DNA from: Skermanella rosea
GTDB taxonomy: Bacteria > Pseudomonadota > Alphaproteobacteria > Azospirillales > Azospirillaceae
Direction of reading: 5' to 3'
Length of the DNA: 64,000 bases
Assembly: GCF_016806835.2 (NCBI RefSeq)
Contig: NZ_CP086111.1
Location: forward strand, 5,759,471 to 5,823,470
A program made the position numbers and the translations under genes. The notes beneath the pieces are model-generated. The model was not told where the DNA came from and searched no databases. It saw only the letters and a list, made by a program, of their open reading frames with translations. How positions within the stretch are numbered: the first letter of the stretch is position 1; each line of letters opens with the position of its first letter. Positions 37,828-48,630 of this stretch are shown here, in pieces.

Positions 37828-39673
37828 CGCGGCGTTTCACGTGGCGGAGAAGGGCGACGACCGCAGCCGGCGTAACACCTGGGATGCGGGCCGCCGCCCC
37901 CAGGGTCGCCGGCCGGACCTGACGCAGTTTCTGACGGATCTCGGTGGACAGGCTGCCGATCGAATCGACATCCAGGTCGTCCGGCAGCAGCAGGGACTCG
38001 TCCTTGCGGAAAGCTCGGATATCGGCCTCCTGCCTGTCCAGATAACCCGAGTAACGCGCGTCGATCTCGATCTGCTCGGCGATGTCGCCCGGCAGTTCGG
38101 AAAGCTCCGGCCAAAGCCGGGCCAGCTTGCCAAAATCCATGTCGGGATAGCGCAGCAAATCCGCCGCAGTGCGACGCACGCCGTCATGGTTGACATTGAT
38201 GCCCTGGCGGGACAGCTCGTTCGGAGTCGCCTGGAGTCGGCTGACCAGGGCGCGGGCAAGCTCCAGCCCGGCCGCCTTCTCGGCGAATCGCTCCGACCGG
38301 AAGCTTCCCACGCAGCCGACCGCCATGCCCTTCGCGGTCAAGCGCTGGTCCGCATTGTCGGCCCGAAGCAGCAGCCGATACTCGGCGCGGGACGTGAACA
38401 TGCGGTAGGGCTCGGTGGTGCCCCGGGTGATCAGGTCGTCTATCAGCACGCCGATATAGGCGTCTGCCCGGTCCAGCACGAAACTGTCGCCGCCGCTGCA
38501 CCGAAGCGCCGCATTGATCCCGGCCATCAGCCCCTGGGCCGCGGCTTCCTCGTACCCCGTCGTGCCGTTGATCTGACCGGCCAGGAACAACCCGGGCAGG
38601 CGGCGGGTCTCCAAGGTCGGGGTCAGCTCGCGCGGATCGACATAGTCGTATTCGATCGCGTAGCCGGGGCGGATCATGACCGCGCGCTCGAGCCCCGGAA
38701 TGGCCCGCAGAACGTCGAGCTGGACATCGCGGGGCAGGGAGGTCGAGATCCCGTTGGGATAGACGGTATCGTCGTCCAGCCCCTCCGGCTCCAGGAAGAT
38801 CTGATGCCGTTCCTTGTCGGCGAAACGGACGATCTTGTCCTCGATCGACGGGCAGTAGCGCGGCCCGACGCCCTGGATCTGGCCGGAATACATCGGCGCG
38901 CGGTGAAGGTTGGCCCGGATCGCCTCGTGCGCGGCAGGGGTGGTCCAGGTCACGTGGCAGGGTACCTGGGGCGTCGTGATCCGGTCGGTCAAAGTCGAGA
39001 AGGGGGGAGGCGGGTCGTCGCCCGGCTGGCACTCCAGCCCCGCCCAATCGATGGTGCGACCGTCGAGGCGCGGTGGCGTCCCGGTCTTCAAGCGGCCGAG
39101 CGGGAAACCGGCGCGCGCCAGCGTCTCCGACAAGCCGAGGGCGGGAGCCTCGCCCACGCGGCCCGCCGGGATCTTCTCCTCGCCCAGATGGATCATGCCG
39201 CGCAGGAACGTTCCGGTGGTCAGGATCACGGCTCCGGCCCGAATCTCCCGACCGTTGCCCGTGACGACGCCGGCCACGGCACCGTCCGCCCCGATGATAA
39301 GGTCCTCGGCCGCGTCGCCCAGCATGTCCAGGCCGGACTGTTCCGCCAGGACGGCCTGCATGGCCTCGCGGTACAGCCTGCGGTCGGCCTGCGCGCGGGG
39401 GCCGCGGACAGCGGGACCTTTGCTCCGGTTCAGGATACGGAACTGGATGCCGGCACGGTCGATTACCCGGCCCATGACACCGTCCAGGGCGTCGATCTCG
39501 CGGACGAGATGGCCCTTGCCCAACCCGCCGATGGCCGGGTTGCACGACATCTCGCCGACGGTTTCCAGCTTGTGGGTCAGCAGCAGCGTGCGCGCACCCA
39601 TCCGCGCCGACGCCGCGGCAGCCTCACAGCCTGCGTGGCCACCGCCGACCACGATCACATCATAATTCCGCAT
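37808..39673 (-). CDS. mnmG: tRNA uridine-5-carboxymethylaminomethyl synthesis enzyme MnmG (GidA)
   Basis: A 621-residue FAD-dependent protein that with MnmE builds the cmnm5 group on the wobble uridine of some tRNAs. The FAD motif is [19 protein letters not shown] at residues 8-26. Conserved family segments [20 protein letters not shown] and [18 protein letters not shown] are present. ATG at 39673 is the standard start; upstream the frame is open but not conserved. It ends 20 bases inside rsmG. Confidence 0.96.
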   Translation of the reverse strand: MRNYDVIVVGGGHAGCEAAAASARMGARTLLLTHKLETVGEMSCNPAIGGLGKGHLVREIDALDGVMGRVIDRAGIQFRILNRSKGPAVRGPRAQADRRLYREAMQAVLAEQSGLDMLGDAAEDLIIGADGAVAGVVTGNGREIRAGAVILTTGTFLRGMIHLGEEKIPAGRVGEAPALGLSETLARAGFPLGRLKTGTPPRLDGRTIDWAGLECQPGDDPPPPFSTLTDRITTPQVPCHVTWTTPAAHEAIRANLHRAPMYSGQIQGVGPRYCPSIEDKIVRFADKERHQIFLEPEGLDDDTVYPNGISTSLPRDVQLDVLRAIPGLERAVMIRPGYAIEYDYVDPRELTPTLETRRLPGLFLAGQINGTTGYEEAAAQGLMAGINAALRCSGGDSFVLDRADAYIGVLIDDLITRGTTEPYRMFTSRAEYRLLLRADNADQRLTAKGMAVGCVGSFRSERFAEKAAGLELARALVSRLQATPNELSRQGINVNHDGVRRTAADLLRYPDMDFGKLARLWPELSELPGDIAEQIEIDARYSGYLDRQEADIRAFRKDESLLLPDDLDVDSIGSLSTEIRQKLRQVRPATLGAAARIPGVTPAAVVALLRHVKRRDARLSA

Positions 39674-39749
39674 GGCGGGCACTTTATTGACTGAACGGGT
39701 TGAGGTCAAAGCCGGATTGCCGGGAAGCGGGCGTTTCGAAGCGGGAAGA

Positions 39750-39835
39750 ATCACGGATGAACATGGATCTGACCGGCATCGGATCCGCCCAGCATGTATC
39801 CGTGCCCATCCGATCCATCCGTGTGCATCCGTGAT
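39750..39835. repeat. Imperfect inverted repeat with cacggatg / catccgtg units
   Basis: The mnmG-mnmE gap holds an arm beginning atcacggatgaacatggatc at 39750 and a complementary run ending gtgtgcatccgtgat at 39835, with more atccgtg/atccg units between. The unit style recalls the cacagatgaa repeat at 2595-2711. Confidence 0.6.
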
Positions 39836-39858
39836 CCCTTGAACTCCCCAGACCGGCG

Positions 39859-39874
39859 CGTTTCACGTGAAACA
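39859..39874. promoter_or_regulatory. parS site 2 (15 of 16)
   Basis: CGTTTCACGTGAAACA, one mismatch from the canonical site with the 14-bp core intact. It lies at the 3' end of mnmE, 5 bases from its stop codon. Confidence 0.9.
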
Positions 39875-39878
39875 GCAG

Positions 39879-41207
39879 TCACTTCCCGATGCAGAAGTCC
39901 CGGAAGATCACGTCGAGCAAATCTTCCACATCCACCCGGCCGGTGATCCGTCCCAAGGCCCGGATCGCGATCCGGACATCCTCGGCAGCCAGCTCCGGCA
40001 GAGGCGCCGACAGCGCCCGCTCAAGCGACCTCACGCATTCCTCCAATGCTGACCGATGGCGGGCGCGGGTAAGGGCAGGCACACCCGGGGCCTCGAACCG
40101 CCGCGCCACTTCGGCGGTCAACTTCTCCAGCAACTTGGCCAGCCCGTCCCCCGTCACGGCGGAAACCGCCAGAGCCACCCGCCCCTCGACCGTCATTTCC
40201 GGCGGGGCGACGCGGTCGCACTTGTTCAGGACGACCAGGGCATCCTCGTCCACGACCGCCAGGGTCTGGGGGTCCAGGTCGGGCAGGGAGGTCGCGTCGA
40301 ACACCGCGAGCTTCAGGTCAGCCTGCGCTGCCCGAGCCAGCGCCCGGCGGATGCCCTCGGACTCGATCTCGTCGGCGGCCTCTCGCAATCCGGCCGTGTC
40401 GGCCAGAACGACGGGATAGCCGCCCAGGTCGAGATGGACTTCCACCACGTCCCGCGTCGTGCCCGCGCGCTCCGACACGATCGCCGCTTCCCGCCGGGCC
40501 AGCGCGTTCAGCAGGCTGGACTTGCCGGCGTTCGGCGCTCCCAGGATCGCGATATGGATGCCGTCGCGCAGCCGCTCGCCGCGCCGCTTGTCGTCGAGAT
40601 GGGTCCGCAGGCCGGCGATCAGGGACTCCAGGACCGGGCGCACCTGGTCGGAGACGCCTTCCGGCAGGTCCTCGTCGGGAAAGTCGATGTCGGCTTCCAG
40701 GTGGGCGAGGGCGTGGGTCAGGCGGTGGCGCCAGTCCTCGTAGAGGCGGCCCAACTCGCCTTCCATCTGGCGCAGGGCTTGGCGGCGCTGGGCGGAGGTT
40801 TCGGCATCGACCAGATCCGCAATGGCCTCGGCGGCGGTCAGGTCGAACTTGCCGTTCTCGAAACCGCGCCGGCTGAACTCCCCCGGCTCGGCGATCCGGA
40901 AGCCTTCCAGGGCGGAGAGCGCGTCGATCAGCCCGGCGACAACCGCCCGGCCGCCATGCACATGGAATTCGGCGACGTCCTCCCCGGTGAAACTGCGCGG
41001 TGCCGGGAACCAGAGCACCAGCCCGTGGTCGAGGAACTCCCCGCTGCGGGGATCGGCGAGCCGGGCGACGGCGGCGGTGCGCGGGGCGGGCAGGCGACGG
41101 CCGGTAAGGATCGTGAGCGCATCGCCGGCCCGGGGCCCGGAGACCCGGACGATGGCGACGCCCCCGCGCCCCGGCGCGGTGGCCGGGGCGAAGATGGTCG
41201 GGATCAC
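39879..41207 (-). CDS. mnmE: tRNA modification GTPase MnmE (TrmE)
   Basis: A 442-residue GTPase, partner of MnmG. The N-terminal folate-binding domain has IFAPATAPGRGGVAIVRVSGP. The internal G domain carries the P-loop GAPNAGKSSLLNAL (around residue 225), the DTAGLREA switch and NKCD. The C-terminal tetrapeptide is CIGK, the cysteine motif needed for activity. GTG at 41207 is the start. It heads the mnmE-mnmG-rsmG-parA-parB string, typical of alphaproteobacterial origin regions. Confidence 0.96.
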   Translation of the reverse strand: MIPTIFAPATAPGRGGVAIVRVSGPRAGDALTILTGRRLPAPRTAAVARLADPRSGEFLDHGLVLWFPAPRSFTGEDVAEFHVHGGRAVVAGLIDALSALEGFRIAEPGEFSRRGFENGKFDLTAAEAIADLVDAETSAQRRQALRQMEGELGRLYEDWRHRLTHALAHLEADIDFPDEDLPEGVSDQVRPVLESLIAGLRTHLDDKRRGERLRDGIHIAILGAPNAGKSSLLNALARREAAIVSERAGTTRDVVEVHLDLGGYPVVLADTAGLREAADEIESEGIRRALARAAQADLKLAVFDATSLPDLDPQTLAVVDEDALVVLNKCDRVAPPEMTVEGRVALAVSAVTGDGLAKLLEKLTAEVARRFEAPGVPALTRARHRSALEECVRSLERALSAPLPELAAEDVRIAIRALGRITGRVDVEDLLDVIFRDFCIGK

Positions 41208-41211
41208 CGGA

Positions 41212-41583
41212 TCAGGCAGGGGCGACGGAACGGGCTTCCGGCCGGGGCTCCGTCTGGTCGGGCATCAGCATCAGCCGCTCGACCCGGCCGCCCTCGATGA
41301 CGTGGGTCTGCAGGATCTCGTCGATATCCTCCTGGGACGCGAAGGTGTACCAGACGCCTTCCGGATAGATCACCAGCGCGGGACCCAGCTCGCACCGTTC
41401 CAGGCAGCCGGCCGAATTGATCCGGACCTTGGGCTCCAGCCCCAGTTCCTTGGCGCGGGCCTTCATGTAGTTTCGAAGCTTCTCCGACCCCTTCGCCGCG
41501 CAGGACCCGCGCTTGGCCCCTTCGGGACGCAGGTTCGTGCAGCAGAAGACATGGCTGCTGTAGACCAGTTCCGGATCACTCAC
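41212..41583 (-). CDS. Thioredoxin-like [2Fe-2S] ferredoxin
   Basis: A 123-residue protein of the thioredoxin-fold ferredoxin family. Candidate cluster ligands are Cys14/Cys15, Cys28, Cys60 and Cys64 (FCCTNLRPEGAKRGSC and NSAGCLERCELGP). This pattern is close to that of NuoE and the small shethna-type ferredoxins. It probably carries electrons, with unknown partner. GTG at 41583 overlaps the stop of the DUF6489 gene (GTGA), so the two are coupled. It ends 5 bases before mnmE begins on the same strand. Confidence 0.87.
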   Translation of the reverse strand: MSDPELVYSSHVFCCTNLRPEGAKRGSCAAKGSEKLRNYMKARAKELGLEPKVRINSAGCLERCELGPALVIYPEGVWYTFASQEDIDEILQTHVIEGGRVERLMLMPDQTEPRPEARSVAPA

Positions 41584-41831
41584 TTCTTTCCATCCTTGCC
41601 CATGGCGTTGCTCATCTGGGTCCAGAAGATCTTCTGCATCTGCTCGAAGCCCTGAAGCCCGGCCGGCAGCCAGGTCTTCAGCATCGCTTCCGGCTCCATG
41701 GCCTGCAGGTTGGCACTCATGCGGTCCTGGATCTGTTGCATCAATGCGTCCTGCATCGGCTTCACGTCCGGCAGACCGAAGAAATGCCGTGCTTCCTCGG
41801 GGGTACAATCGATGTCGACGGTGATTTTCAT
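41580..41831 (-). CDS. DUF6489 family small protein
   Basis: An 83-residue protein that starts MKITVDIDCTPEEARHFFGLPDV and has a helix-rich, Met/Gln-rich body (MQDALMQQIQDRMSANLQAM; FEQMQKIFWTQM). I recognise it as the family named DUF6489, found in Rhodospirillales; no activity is known to me. The amphipathic helices recall phasin-like or poly-helical small proteins. ATG at 41831 follows GAGAGG. Confidence 0.8.
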   Translation of the reverse strand: MKITVDIDCTPEEARHFFGLPDVKPMQDALMQQIQDRMSANLQAMEPEAMLKTWLPAGLQGFEQMQKIFWTQMSNAMGKDGKK

Positions 41832-41996
41832 GCTCGGAACCTCTCGGGGCACGTCCCCAGCCGGGGTAGCCCCACGCAGATTGGGGTTGAGCGCACTCGC
41901 CGGCGCGCTTCACTATACAGATAGGATGTGCAAGCGCAACGACAGCACCCGTTCTCTGCCGCAATGCCGCAACCCTCTCAGATAAAGGCGAGCACC

Positions 41997-44033
<2,037 letters not shown>

Positions 44034-44037
44034 CGGC

Positions 44038-44502
44038 ATGGGACGCCTGACCATCGAAAGCCCGCTGGGACGCCTGAACCTCACCAGCCTGGACGGCGCG
44101 CTGACCGCGCTGGACTGGGACACGGGCGAGACCGCCGCCGACCGCGACGCCGTCCTGGACGAGGCGGCACGCCAGCTCCGGCAGTATTTCGATGGGCGGC
44201 GCACGGTGTTCGACCTGCCCATGCGCCCGCACGGCACGCTGTTCCAGCAGCGGGTCTGGGCGGCGATGCTGGAGATTCCGTGCGGCGGGACTGCGACCTA
44301 CGGCGACCTCGCCCGCAGGCTCGACTCCGCCCCGCGCGCCATCGGCGGGGCCTGCGGCCGCAATCCCCTGCCGATCGTGATCCCCTGCCATCGGGTCGTC
44401 GGCGGGGCGGGGAAGGGGGGCTATTCCGGCTTCGGCGGGCTGACCACCAAGGACTGGCTGCTGAACCACGAAACGCTTCTGATGCACGCCCCCGTATCGT
44501 GA
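44038..44502 (+). CDS. ogt: Methylated-DNA-[protein]-cysteine S-methyltransferase
   Basis: A 154-residue suicide DNA repair protein. The active site is IPCHRVVG (Cys117), preceded by the recognition helix region TATYGDLARRLDSAPRAIGGACGRNP, as in Ogt. It takes the methyl group from O6-methylguanine onto the cysteine. It is 4 bases after the DUF255 gene and probably cotranscribed. It lacks the Ada N-terminal regulatory domain. Confidence 0.93.
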   Translation: MGRLTIESPLGRLNLTSLDGALTALDWDTGETAADRDAVLDEAARQLRQYFDGRRTVFDLPMRPHGTLFQQRVWAAMLEIPCGGTATYGDLARRLDSAPRAIGGACGRNPLPIVIPCHRVVGGAGKGGYSGFGGLTTKDWLLNHETLLMHAPVS

Positions 44503-44640
44503 CCTGATCCGACCTGAGTACACCGGTATCGTGACAAGGCGCCACGGCGCCTATATCGTGTCGTCGCCAGCACGGCCCGAGGTCATACCTCGGGCTGGAA
44601 CCCACAATCCACGGCACAGTCCAAGAAAGAGAAGGGTGGA

Positions 44641-45339
44641 ATGACCGACGTTACGATCAACGCGGCCGACGGCGGCACCTTTACCGGATACCTCGCCAAG
44701 CCCGCCGGGGGCACCGGACCCGGCATCGTGGTGATCCAGGAGATCTTCGGCGTCAACCAGGTGATGCGGGAGATCTGCGACGACCTGGCCTCTCAGGGCT
44801 ATCTGGCCCTTTGCCCCGACCTGTTCTGGCGCCAGGAGCCCGGCATCCAGATCACCGACAAGACCGACGAGGAGTGGGCCAAGGCCTTCGAGCTCTACAA
44901 GGGCTTCAGCGAGGTGAAGGGTGTGAACGACCTGATCGCCGCCCTGGGCGTCCTGCGCGAGACCGAGGGCTGCAACGGTCTGGTCGGCACGCTGGGATAC
45001 TGCCTGGGCGGCAAGCTCGCCTACCTGATGGCGACCCGGTCCAACGCCGACTGCTCGGTTTCGTACTATGGCGTCGGGATCGAGAAGAACCTCGACGAGG
45101 CGAGCGCCATCACCAAGCCCTATCTCGCGCACATCGCGGAGAAGGACCAGTTCGTTCCGCCTCCGGCCCAGCAGCAGATCCGCGACGCCCTGTCGAAGAT
45201 CTCCTGCGTCACCGTCCATACATATCCCGGCTGCGACCACGCCTTCGCCCGCGTCGGCGGCGCCCACTATGACAGGCAGGCCGCCGACTTGGCGAACCAG
45301 CGGACCGCCGCCTTCCTGAAAGAGCATCTGACGGCCTGA
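44641..45339 (+). CDS. Dienelactone hydrolase family protein
   Basis: A 232-residue alpha/beta hydrolase. The nucleophile elbow is GYCLGGK with Cys121, the acid is the aspartate in the EKDQFVPP strand, and the histidine lies in YPGCDHAF. Family start is VTINAADGGTFTGYLAKPAG. Dienelactone hydrolases open lactone rings of chlorocatechol products, but most bacterial members act on unknown esters. It stands alone in a 138-base upstream gap, followed 55 bases later by a quinone reductase gene. Confidence 0.9.
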   Translation: MTDVTINAADGGTFTGYLAKPAGGTGPGIVVIQEIFGVNQVMREICDDLASQGYLALCPDLFWRQEPGIQITDKTDEEWAKAFELYKGFSEVKGVNDLIAALGVLRETEGCNGLVGTLGYCLGGKLAYLMATRSNADCSVSYYGVGIEKNLDEASAITKPYLAHIAEKDQFVPPPAQQQIRDALSKISCVTVHTYPGCDHAFARVGGAHYDRQAADLANQRTAAFLKEHLTA

Positions 45340-45394
45340 ACCGGCCCCATACGTCCAACAGCGGCACGACAAGAACGAGAGGGAGTCCGAAACC

Positions 45395-46372
45395 ATGGTT
45401 CACGCCATCCGCTTCCACCAGGCCGGCGGGCCGGAGGTCCTGACATGGGAGGAGGTTGAGGTCGGCAATCCCGGACCCGGTCAGGTGAAGATCCGCCAGT
45501 CGGCGATCGGGCTCAACTTTATCGACACCTACCATCGCAGCGGCCTCTACCCGGTGCCCGGTCTGCCTTGCATACCCGGCATGGAAGGGGCCGGCGTCGT
45601 GGAGTCTGTCGGCGAGGGGGTCACCAGCTTCAGCCCCGGTGACCGCGTCGCCTATGCGGGCGGGCCGATCGGAGCCTATGCCGAGGTTCGCCTGATGCCG
45701 GCCGACAGGCTGGTCCCGCTGCCGAGTTGGATCGACGACAAACAGGCCGCGGCGATGATGCTCCAGGGCATGACCGCCCAGTTCCTGCTCCGCTCCTGCC
45801 ACAAGGTCATGCCGGGCGAGACCATCCTGGTCCATGCCGCGGCGGGCGGCGTCGGCCTGATCCTCTGCCAGTGGGCCCGCAAGCTGGGTGCCACCGTCAT
45901 CGGGACCGTCGGGTCGGACGAGAAGGCGGAACTGGCGCGGGAGAACGGCTGCACGCACCCGATCGTCTACAGCCGCGAGAACTTCGTGGAGCGGGTGAAG
46001 GAGATCACCGGCGGGGCCGGCGTGCCGGTGGTCTATGACTCGGTCGGGAAGGACACCTTCATGAACAGCCTGGACTGCCTGCATCCGCGCGGCCTGATGG
46101 TCCTGTTCGGCCAGTCGTCGGGAGCCGTGCCGCCGGTCGATCTCGGCATCCTGGCGGCCAAGGGCTCGCTCTATGTGACCCGGCCGACGCTGTTCTCCTA
46201 CACGGCGAAGCGCGACGACCTGATGACCAGTGCCGCCGACCTGTTCGACGTCGTCCATAGCGGCGACGTGAAGATCGAGGTTCGCCAGACCTTCCCGCTC
46301 CGCGACGCGGCCGAAGCCCACCGGGCCCTGCACGCCCGCGCCACCAAGGGCTCGTCGCTCCTGCTGCCGTGA
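45395..46372 (+). CDS. NADPH:quinone oxidoreductase (zeta-crystallin type MDR)
   Basis: A 325-residue medium-chain dehydrogenase without zinc ligands. N-terminal VHAIRFHQAGGPEVLTWEEVEV and the NADPH motif ILVHAAAGGVGLILCQWARKLGA (Rossmann, near residue 145) fit the quinone reductase group, as do SSGAVPPVDLGIL and the terminal HRALHARATKGSSLLLP. It reduces quinones or similar enones using NADPH. Its stop codon touches a parS-like site. AGGGAG lies upstream of ATG 45395. Confidence 0.92.
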   Translation: MVHAIRFHQAGGPEVLTWEEVEVGNPGPGQVKIRQSAIGLNFIDTYHRSGLYPVPGLPCIPGMEGAGVVESVGEGVTSFSPGDRVAYAGGPIGAYAEVRLMPADRLVPLPSWIDDKQAAAMMLQGMTAQFLLRSCHKVMPGETILVHAAAGGVGLILCQWARKLGATVIGTVGSDEKAELARENGCTHPIVYSRENFVERVKEITGGAGVPVVYDSVGKDTFMNSLDCLHPRGLMVLFGQSSGAVPPVDLGILAAKGSLYVTRPTLFSYTAKRDDLMTSAADLFDVVHSGDVKIEVRQTFPLRDAAEAHRALHARATKGSSLLLP

Positions 46373-46388
46373 CGTTTCACGTGAAACA
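46373..46388. promoter_or_regulatory. parS site 3 (15 of 16)
   Basis: CGTTTCACGTGAAACA directly after the stop codon of the quinone reductase gene, one mismatch from canonical, with the full 14-bp core. It is about 9-10 kb from parAB. Confidence 0.9.
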
Positions 46389-46406
46389 CGGTGATCCCGG
46401 CAATCC

Positions 46407-46458
46407 CCCGATCAGCGCCCCCGATCAGCGCCCCCGATCAGCGCCCCCGATCAGCGCC
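46407..46458. repeat. Four tandem 13-bp repeats
   Basis: Four perfect direct copies of CCCGATCAGCGCC (46407, 46420, 46433, 46446), starting 18 bases after parS site 3 and ending 5 bases before the stop codon of the minus-strand lipoprotein gene. Confidence 0.95.
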
Positions 46459-46463
46459 CCCGG

Positions 46464-46883
46464 TCAACGGGGTGCCGGGATCACCGCCACGCAGGTTTCC
46501 ACGATCGTGCCGCAGGATTCCAGATCCCGGCCTTGGGCGTAGTCCAGGCTTTCGACGATGCCGTCCCGCATGGTGAAGGTTGCCTCGCACTGGAAGTTCT
46601 GGCGGTGGACCGTCGTCCGCGGTCGGATGAAGCGCCGTCCGCCGATCCCGAAATCGTCGAAGTCGGTCTCGACCTGCGTGAAGGTCATGCCGCGGACATA
46701 GGTCAGAAGCTCGGTGTCGCCGACCTGCCGGGTACGGTCGGGGACCCCGGCGCAGGAATAAAGCAGCTCCTTCGGCATCCCGACCAGCGCCGTATTGGCC
46801 CGGGTCGCCGCTTCGATCCTCGGATTGGCGCACCCCGCCAGCACGGCCGCCGTCAGCGCCAACATGACTATGGACCGGATCAT
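46464..46883 (-). CDS. Small lipoprotein of unknown function
   Basis: A 139-residue protein with a lipoprotein signal (MIRSIVMLALTAAVLAGC, lipobox LAGC, so Cys18 would be lipidated). The mature part contains CAGVPDRTRQVGDTELLTYVRG, which resembles SmpA/OmlA-like small outer-membrane lipoproteins, though I cannot be sure. ATG at 46883 is preferred because GGGAGG lies 5-6 bases upstream. The gene ends just next to the 13-bp tandem repeats. Confidence 0.82.
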   Translation of the reverse strand: MIRSIVMLALTAAVLAGCANPRIEAATRANTALVGMPKELLYSCAGVPDRTRQVGDTELLTYVRGMTFTQVETDFDDFGIGGRRFIRPRTTVHRQNFQCEATFTMRDGIVESLDYAQGRDLESCGTIVETCVAVIPAPR

Positions 46884-46979
46884 CGCTGCCTCCCTCGTCA
46901 CCCGATTCAACAGGGTGATCATGCCATTGGTGCCGGCCCGGATGCCTGACGCTTCCGGAGCAGCGCGTCGAACGGAAAC

Positions 46980-47330
46980 TTACCGGTTCAGCACTTCCAG
47001 AAGCCGGTCGATGGTCGCCTCGTCGAGTGAGCGGATGCGCTCCGCCAGCAGGTTCGCCACCAGGGTCGCCTTGGGCGTCAGGCCGGAGGTATCGACCACG
47101 ATGCGCGGGTGGCTCATCTCCGCCAAGCGCTCCAGCGCCTCCGCCTCGTCCCAGAAGATCTGGAAATAGGCGCAGATCTGCCGGACCAGCATGATCGACG
47201 GCTGGCCGCGCTTGCCATGCTCCAGGGCGGAGAGGTACGCCGACGACACTTCCAGTTCGTCGGCCATCTGCTTCAGGGTAACGCCGCGCCGGGCGCGCAG
47301 CTCGCGGATATGGGCACCGAAGGGAGTCAC
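46980..47330 (-). CDS. XRE-family transcriptional regulator
   Basis: A 116-residue protein. Residues 5-60 form the helix-turn-helix (IRELRARRGVTLKQMADELEVSSAYLSALEHGKRG), and the rest is an alpha-helical extension without known domain (LTPKATLVANLLAERIRSLDEATIDRLLEVL). GTG at 47330 lies 3 bases after the Smr gene stop, so the two are one unit. It may regulate this operon or a distant set; no operator is recognised. Confidence 0.86.
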   Translation of the reverse strand: MTPFGAHIRELRARRGVTLKQMADELEVSSAYLSALEHGKRGQPSIMLVRQICAYFQIFWDEAEALERLAEMSHPRIVVDTSGLTPKATLVANLLAERIRSLDEATIDRLLEVLNR

Positions 47331-47333
47331 GGA

Positions 47334-47915
47334 TCAACGCCGTCGTTTCAGCAGGACATAGAGCGCGCCGTCGCCGCCGTCCTTCGGCTGGGCGCGCTGG
47401 ATCGCCAGCACCAGCGGGCGGAGCGGCGATTCGTTCAGCCAGCGCGGGACTACCTGGCGCAGTATGCCGGCTCCCTGGCCCCCCGATCCTTTCCCCGTGA
47501 TGACCAGGACCATCCGGCGCTGCTCATGCCAGCCGCGCAGGATGAAGGAGTTGAGGGCCGCATGGGCTTGGGACTGGGTCATGCCGTGGAGATCGATGCG
47601 GCCGTCGATGCCGAGCCGCCCGCGGCGCAGCCGATCGTCGGTCCGGCGGTCGAGCCCCGGCGGCGACACGGGGTCCAGGGCGGGAAGCCGGTTGCGATGA
47701 CCGGAAACCGGGAGACCGGCAGCGCGCCCCGTCGAGCCGTCGGCCACAGGCGGGCCGGCGACCTCCACCGGCAATACGCCGGCAGCCGGAGGGGGTGCCG
47801 GCGCGTCGGGCAATGCTCGGCCGGGCAGGGGATCGGTGTCGCGCATCGCCATGCGCCAGAGACTGTGCTCGTCGGACGTCACGGTACGGCGGCGGCGTGG
47901 GGGCGTTCTGTTCAT
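47334..47915 (-). CDS. Smr-domain protein
   Basis: A 193-residue protein with a C-terminal Smr domain, the MutS2-type endonuclease domain: RIDLHGMTQSQAHAAL and VLVITGKGSGGQG. The first 85 residues are Pro- and Arg-rich and probably disordered. Stand-alone Smr proteins are nucleases or ribosome-associated factors. It starts 31 bases downstream of lutC and may be part of that operon, or have its own promoter. Confidence 0.88.
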   Translation of the reverse strand: MNRTPPRRRRTVTSDEHSLWRMAMRDTDPLPGRALPDAPAPPPAAGVLPVEVAGPPVADGSTGRAAGLPVSGHRNRLPALDPVSPPGLDRRTDDRLRRGRLGIDGRIDLHGMTQSQAHAALNSFILRGWHEQRRMVLVITGKGSGGQGAGILRQVVPRWLNESPLRPLVLAIQRAQPKDGGDGALYVLLKRRR

Positions 47916-47946
47916 CTGGTCTCCACGTCGCCCGCCGCCCGCGTCC

Positions 47947-48627
47947 TCAGACGCCCGCGCCGTCGATCAGCAGGATGTGGAGGCGCCTCGGGCCATGAGC
48001 GCCGAGCTGGATCGTCTGCTCGATGTCGCCGGTGCGGGACGGTCCGGTGATGAAATTGACTGTCCGGGGCATGTCCGGGCCGCGCCCCCGCAAGGCATCC
48101 CAGCCGTCCTCGTAGCTGCCGACGATCTGGTCGGTGCGCAGCACGACGATATGGGTGTCCGGCATCATGTTCAGCGTGGTCGGATGCTCGGGACCCGACA
48201 GCATCATCAGGGTGCCGGTCTCGGCGACGCCGACGAAGGCGCCGGTCACGCTGGTGAGGTCGCGGTCCGCCGCCCGGCCCTGTTCCACCGTCAGGGTCGG
48301 CCGCTTGTTCCACGGGATGCCGTCGAGCCGCGGGTCGGGGGCAACCTTCACCTCGGCCGGCAGGTTCTGGCTCGCCAGGTAATCCGCCACCGCGTGGGGA
48401 ACCCGCGCCAAGTTCGGCAGGCGCTCCACCGTGGCGGCCACCTCGGTCACCATGGAGACGAACAGGTCCACCTTGTCCGATGCCGACAGGTTGGCCCGGT
48501 CCGGCACCAGGTTGCGCCGGTGCTCCTTCAGCCGGCCGTCCACGGCGGCGGCCATCTCGGGGCTGGCGCCGTCGCGCTTCAGCGAACGGCGGATGCTGGT
48601 CAGGATCTGGGTGCGCGCTTCGGACAT
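47947..48627 (-). CDS. lutC: L-lactate utilization protein LutC
   Basis: A 226-residue LUD-domain protein. N-terminal helix-rich TQILTSIRRSLKR and the LUD core ASQNLPAEVKVAPDPRL, SVTGAFVGVAETGTLMML, LRTDQIVGSYEDGWDAL. LutC works with LutA and LutB to oxidise L-lactate to pyruvate. It follows lutB by 3 bases. The overall set is complete in the window. Confidence 0.92.
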   Translation of the reverse strand: MSEARTQILTSIRRSLKRDGASPEMAAAVDGRLKEHRRNLVPDRANLSASDKVDLFVSMVTEVAATVERLPNLARVPHAVADYLASQNLPAEVKVAPDPRLDGIPWNKRPTLTVEQGRAADRDLTSVTGAFVGVAETGTLMMLSGPEHPTTLNMMPDTHIVVLRTDQIVGSYEDGWDALRGRGPDMPRTVNFITGPSRTGDIEQTIQLGAHGPRRLHILLIDGAGV

Positions 48628-48630
48628 GGC

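Noticed and set aside
37832-37847. Half parS sequence CGTTTCACGTGGCGGA in mnmG
   Set aside because: Only 11 of 16 positions match and one half is lost, so it is not called a parS site.
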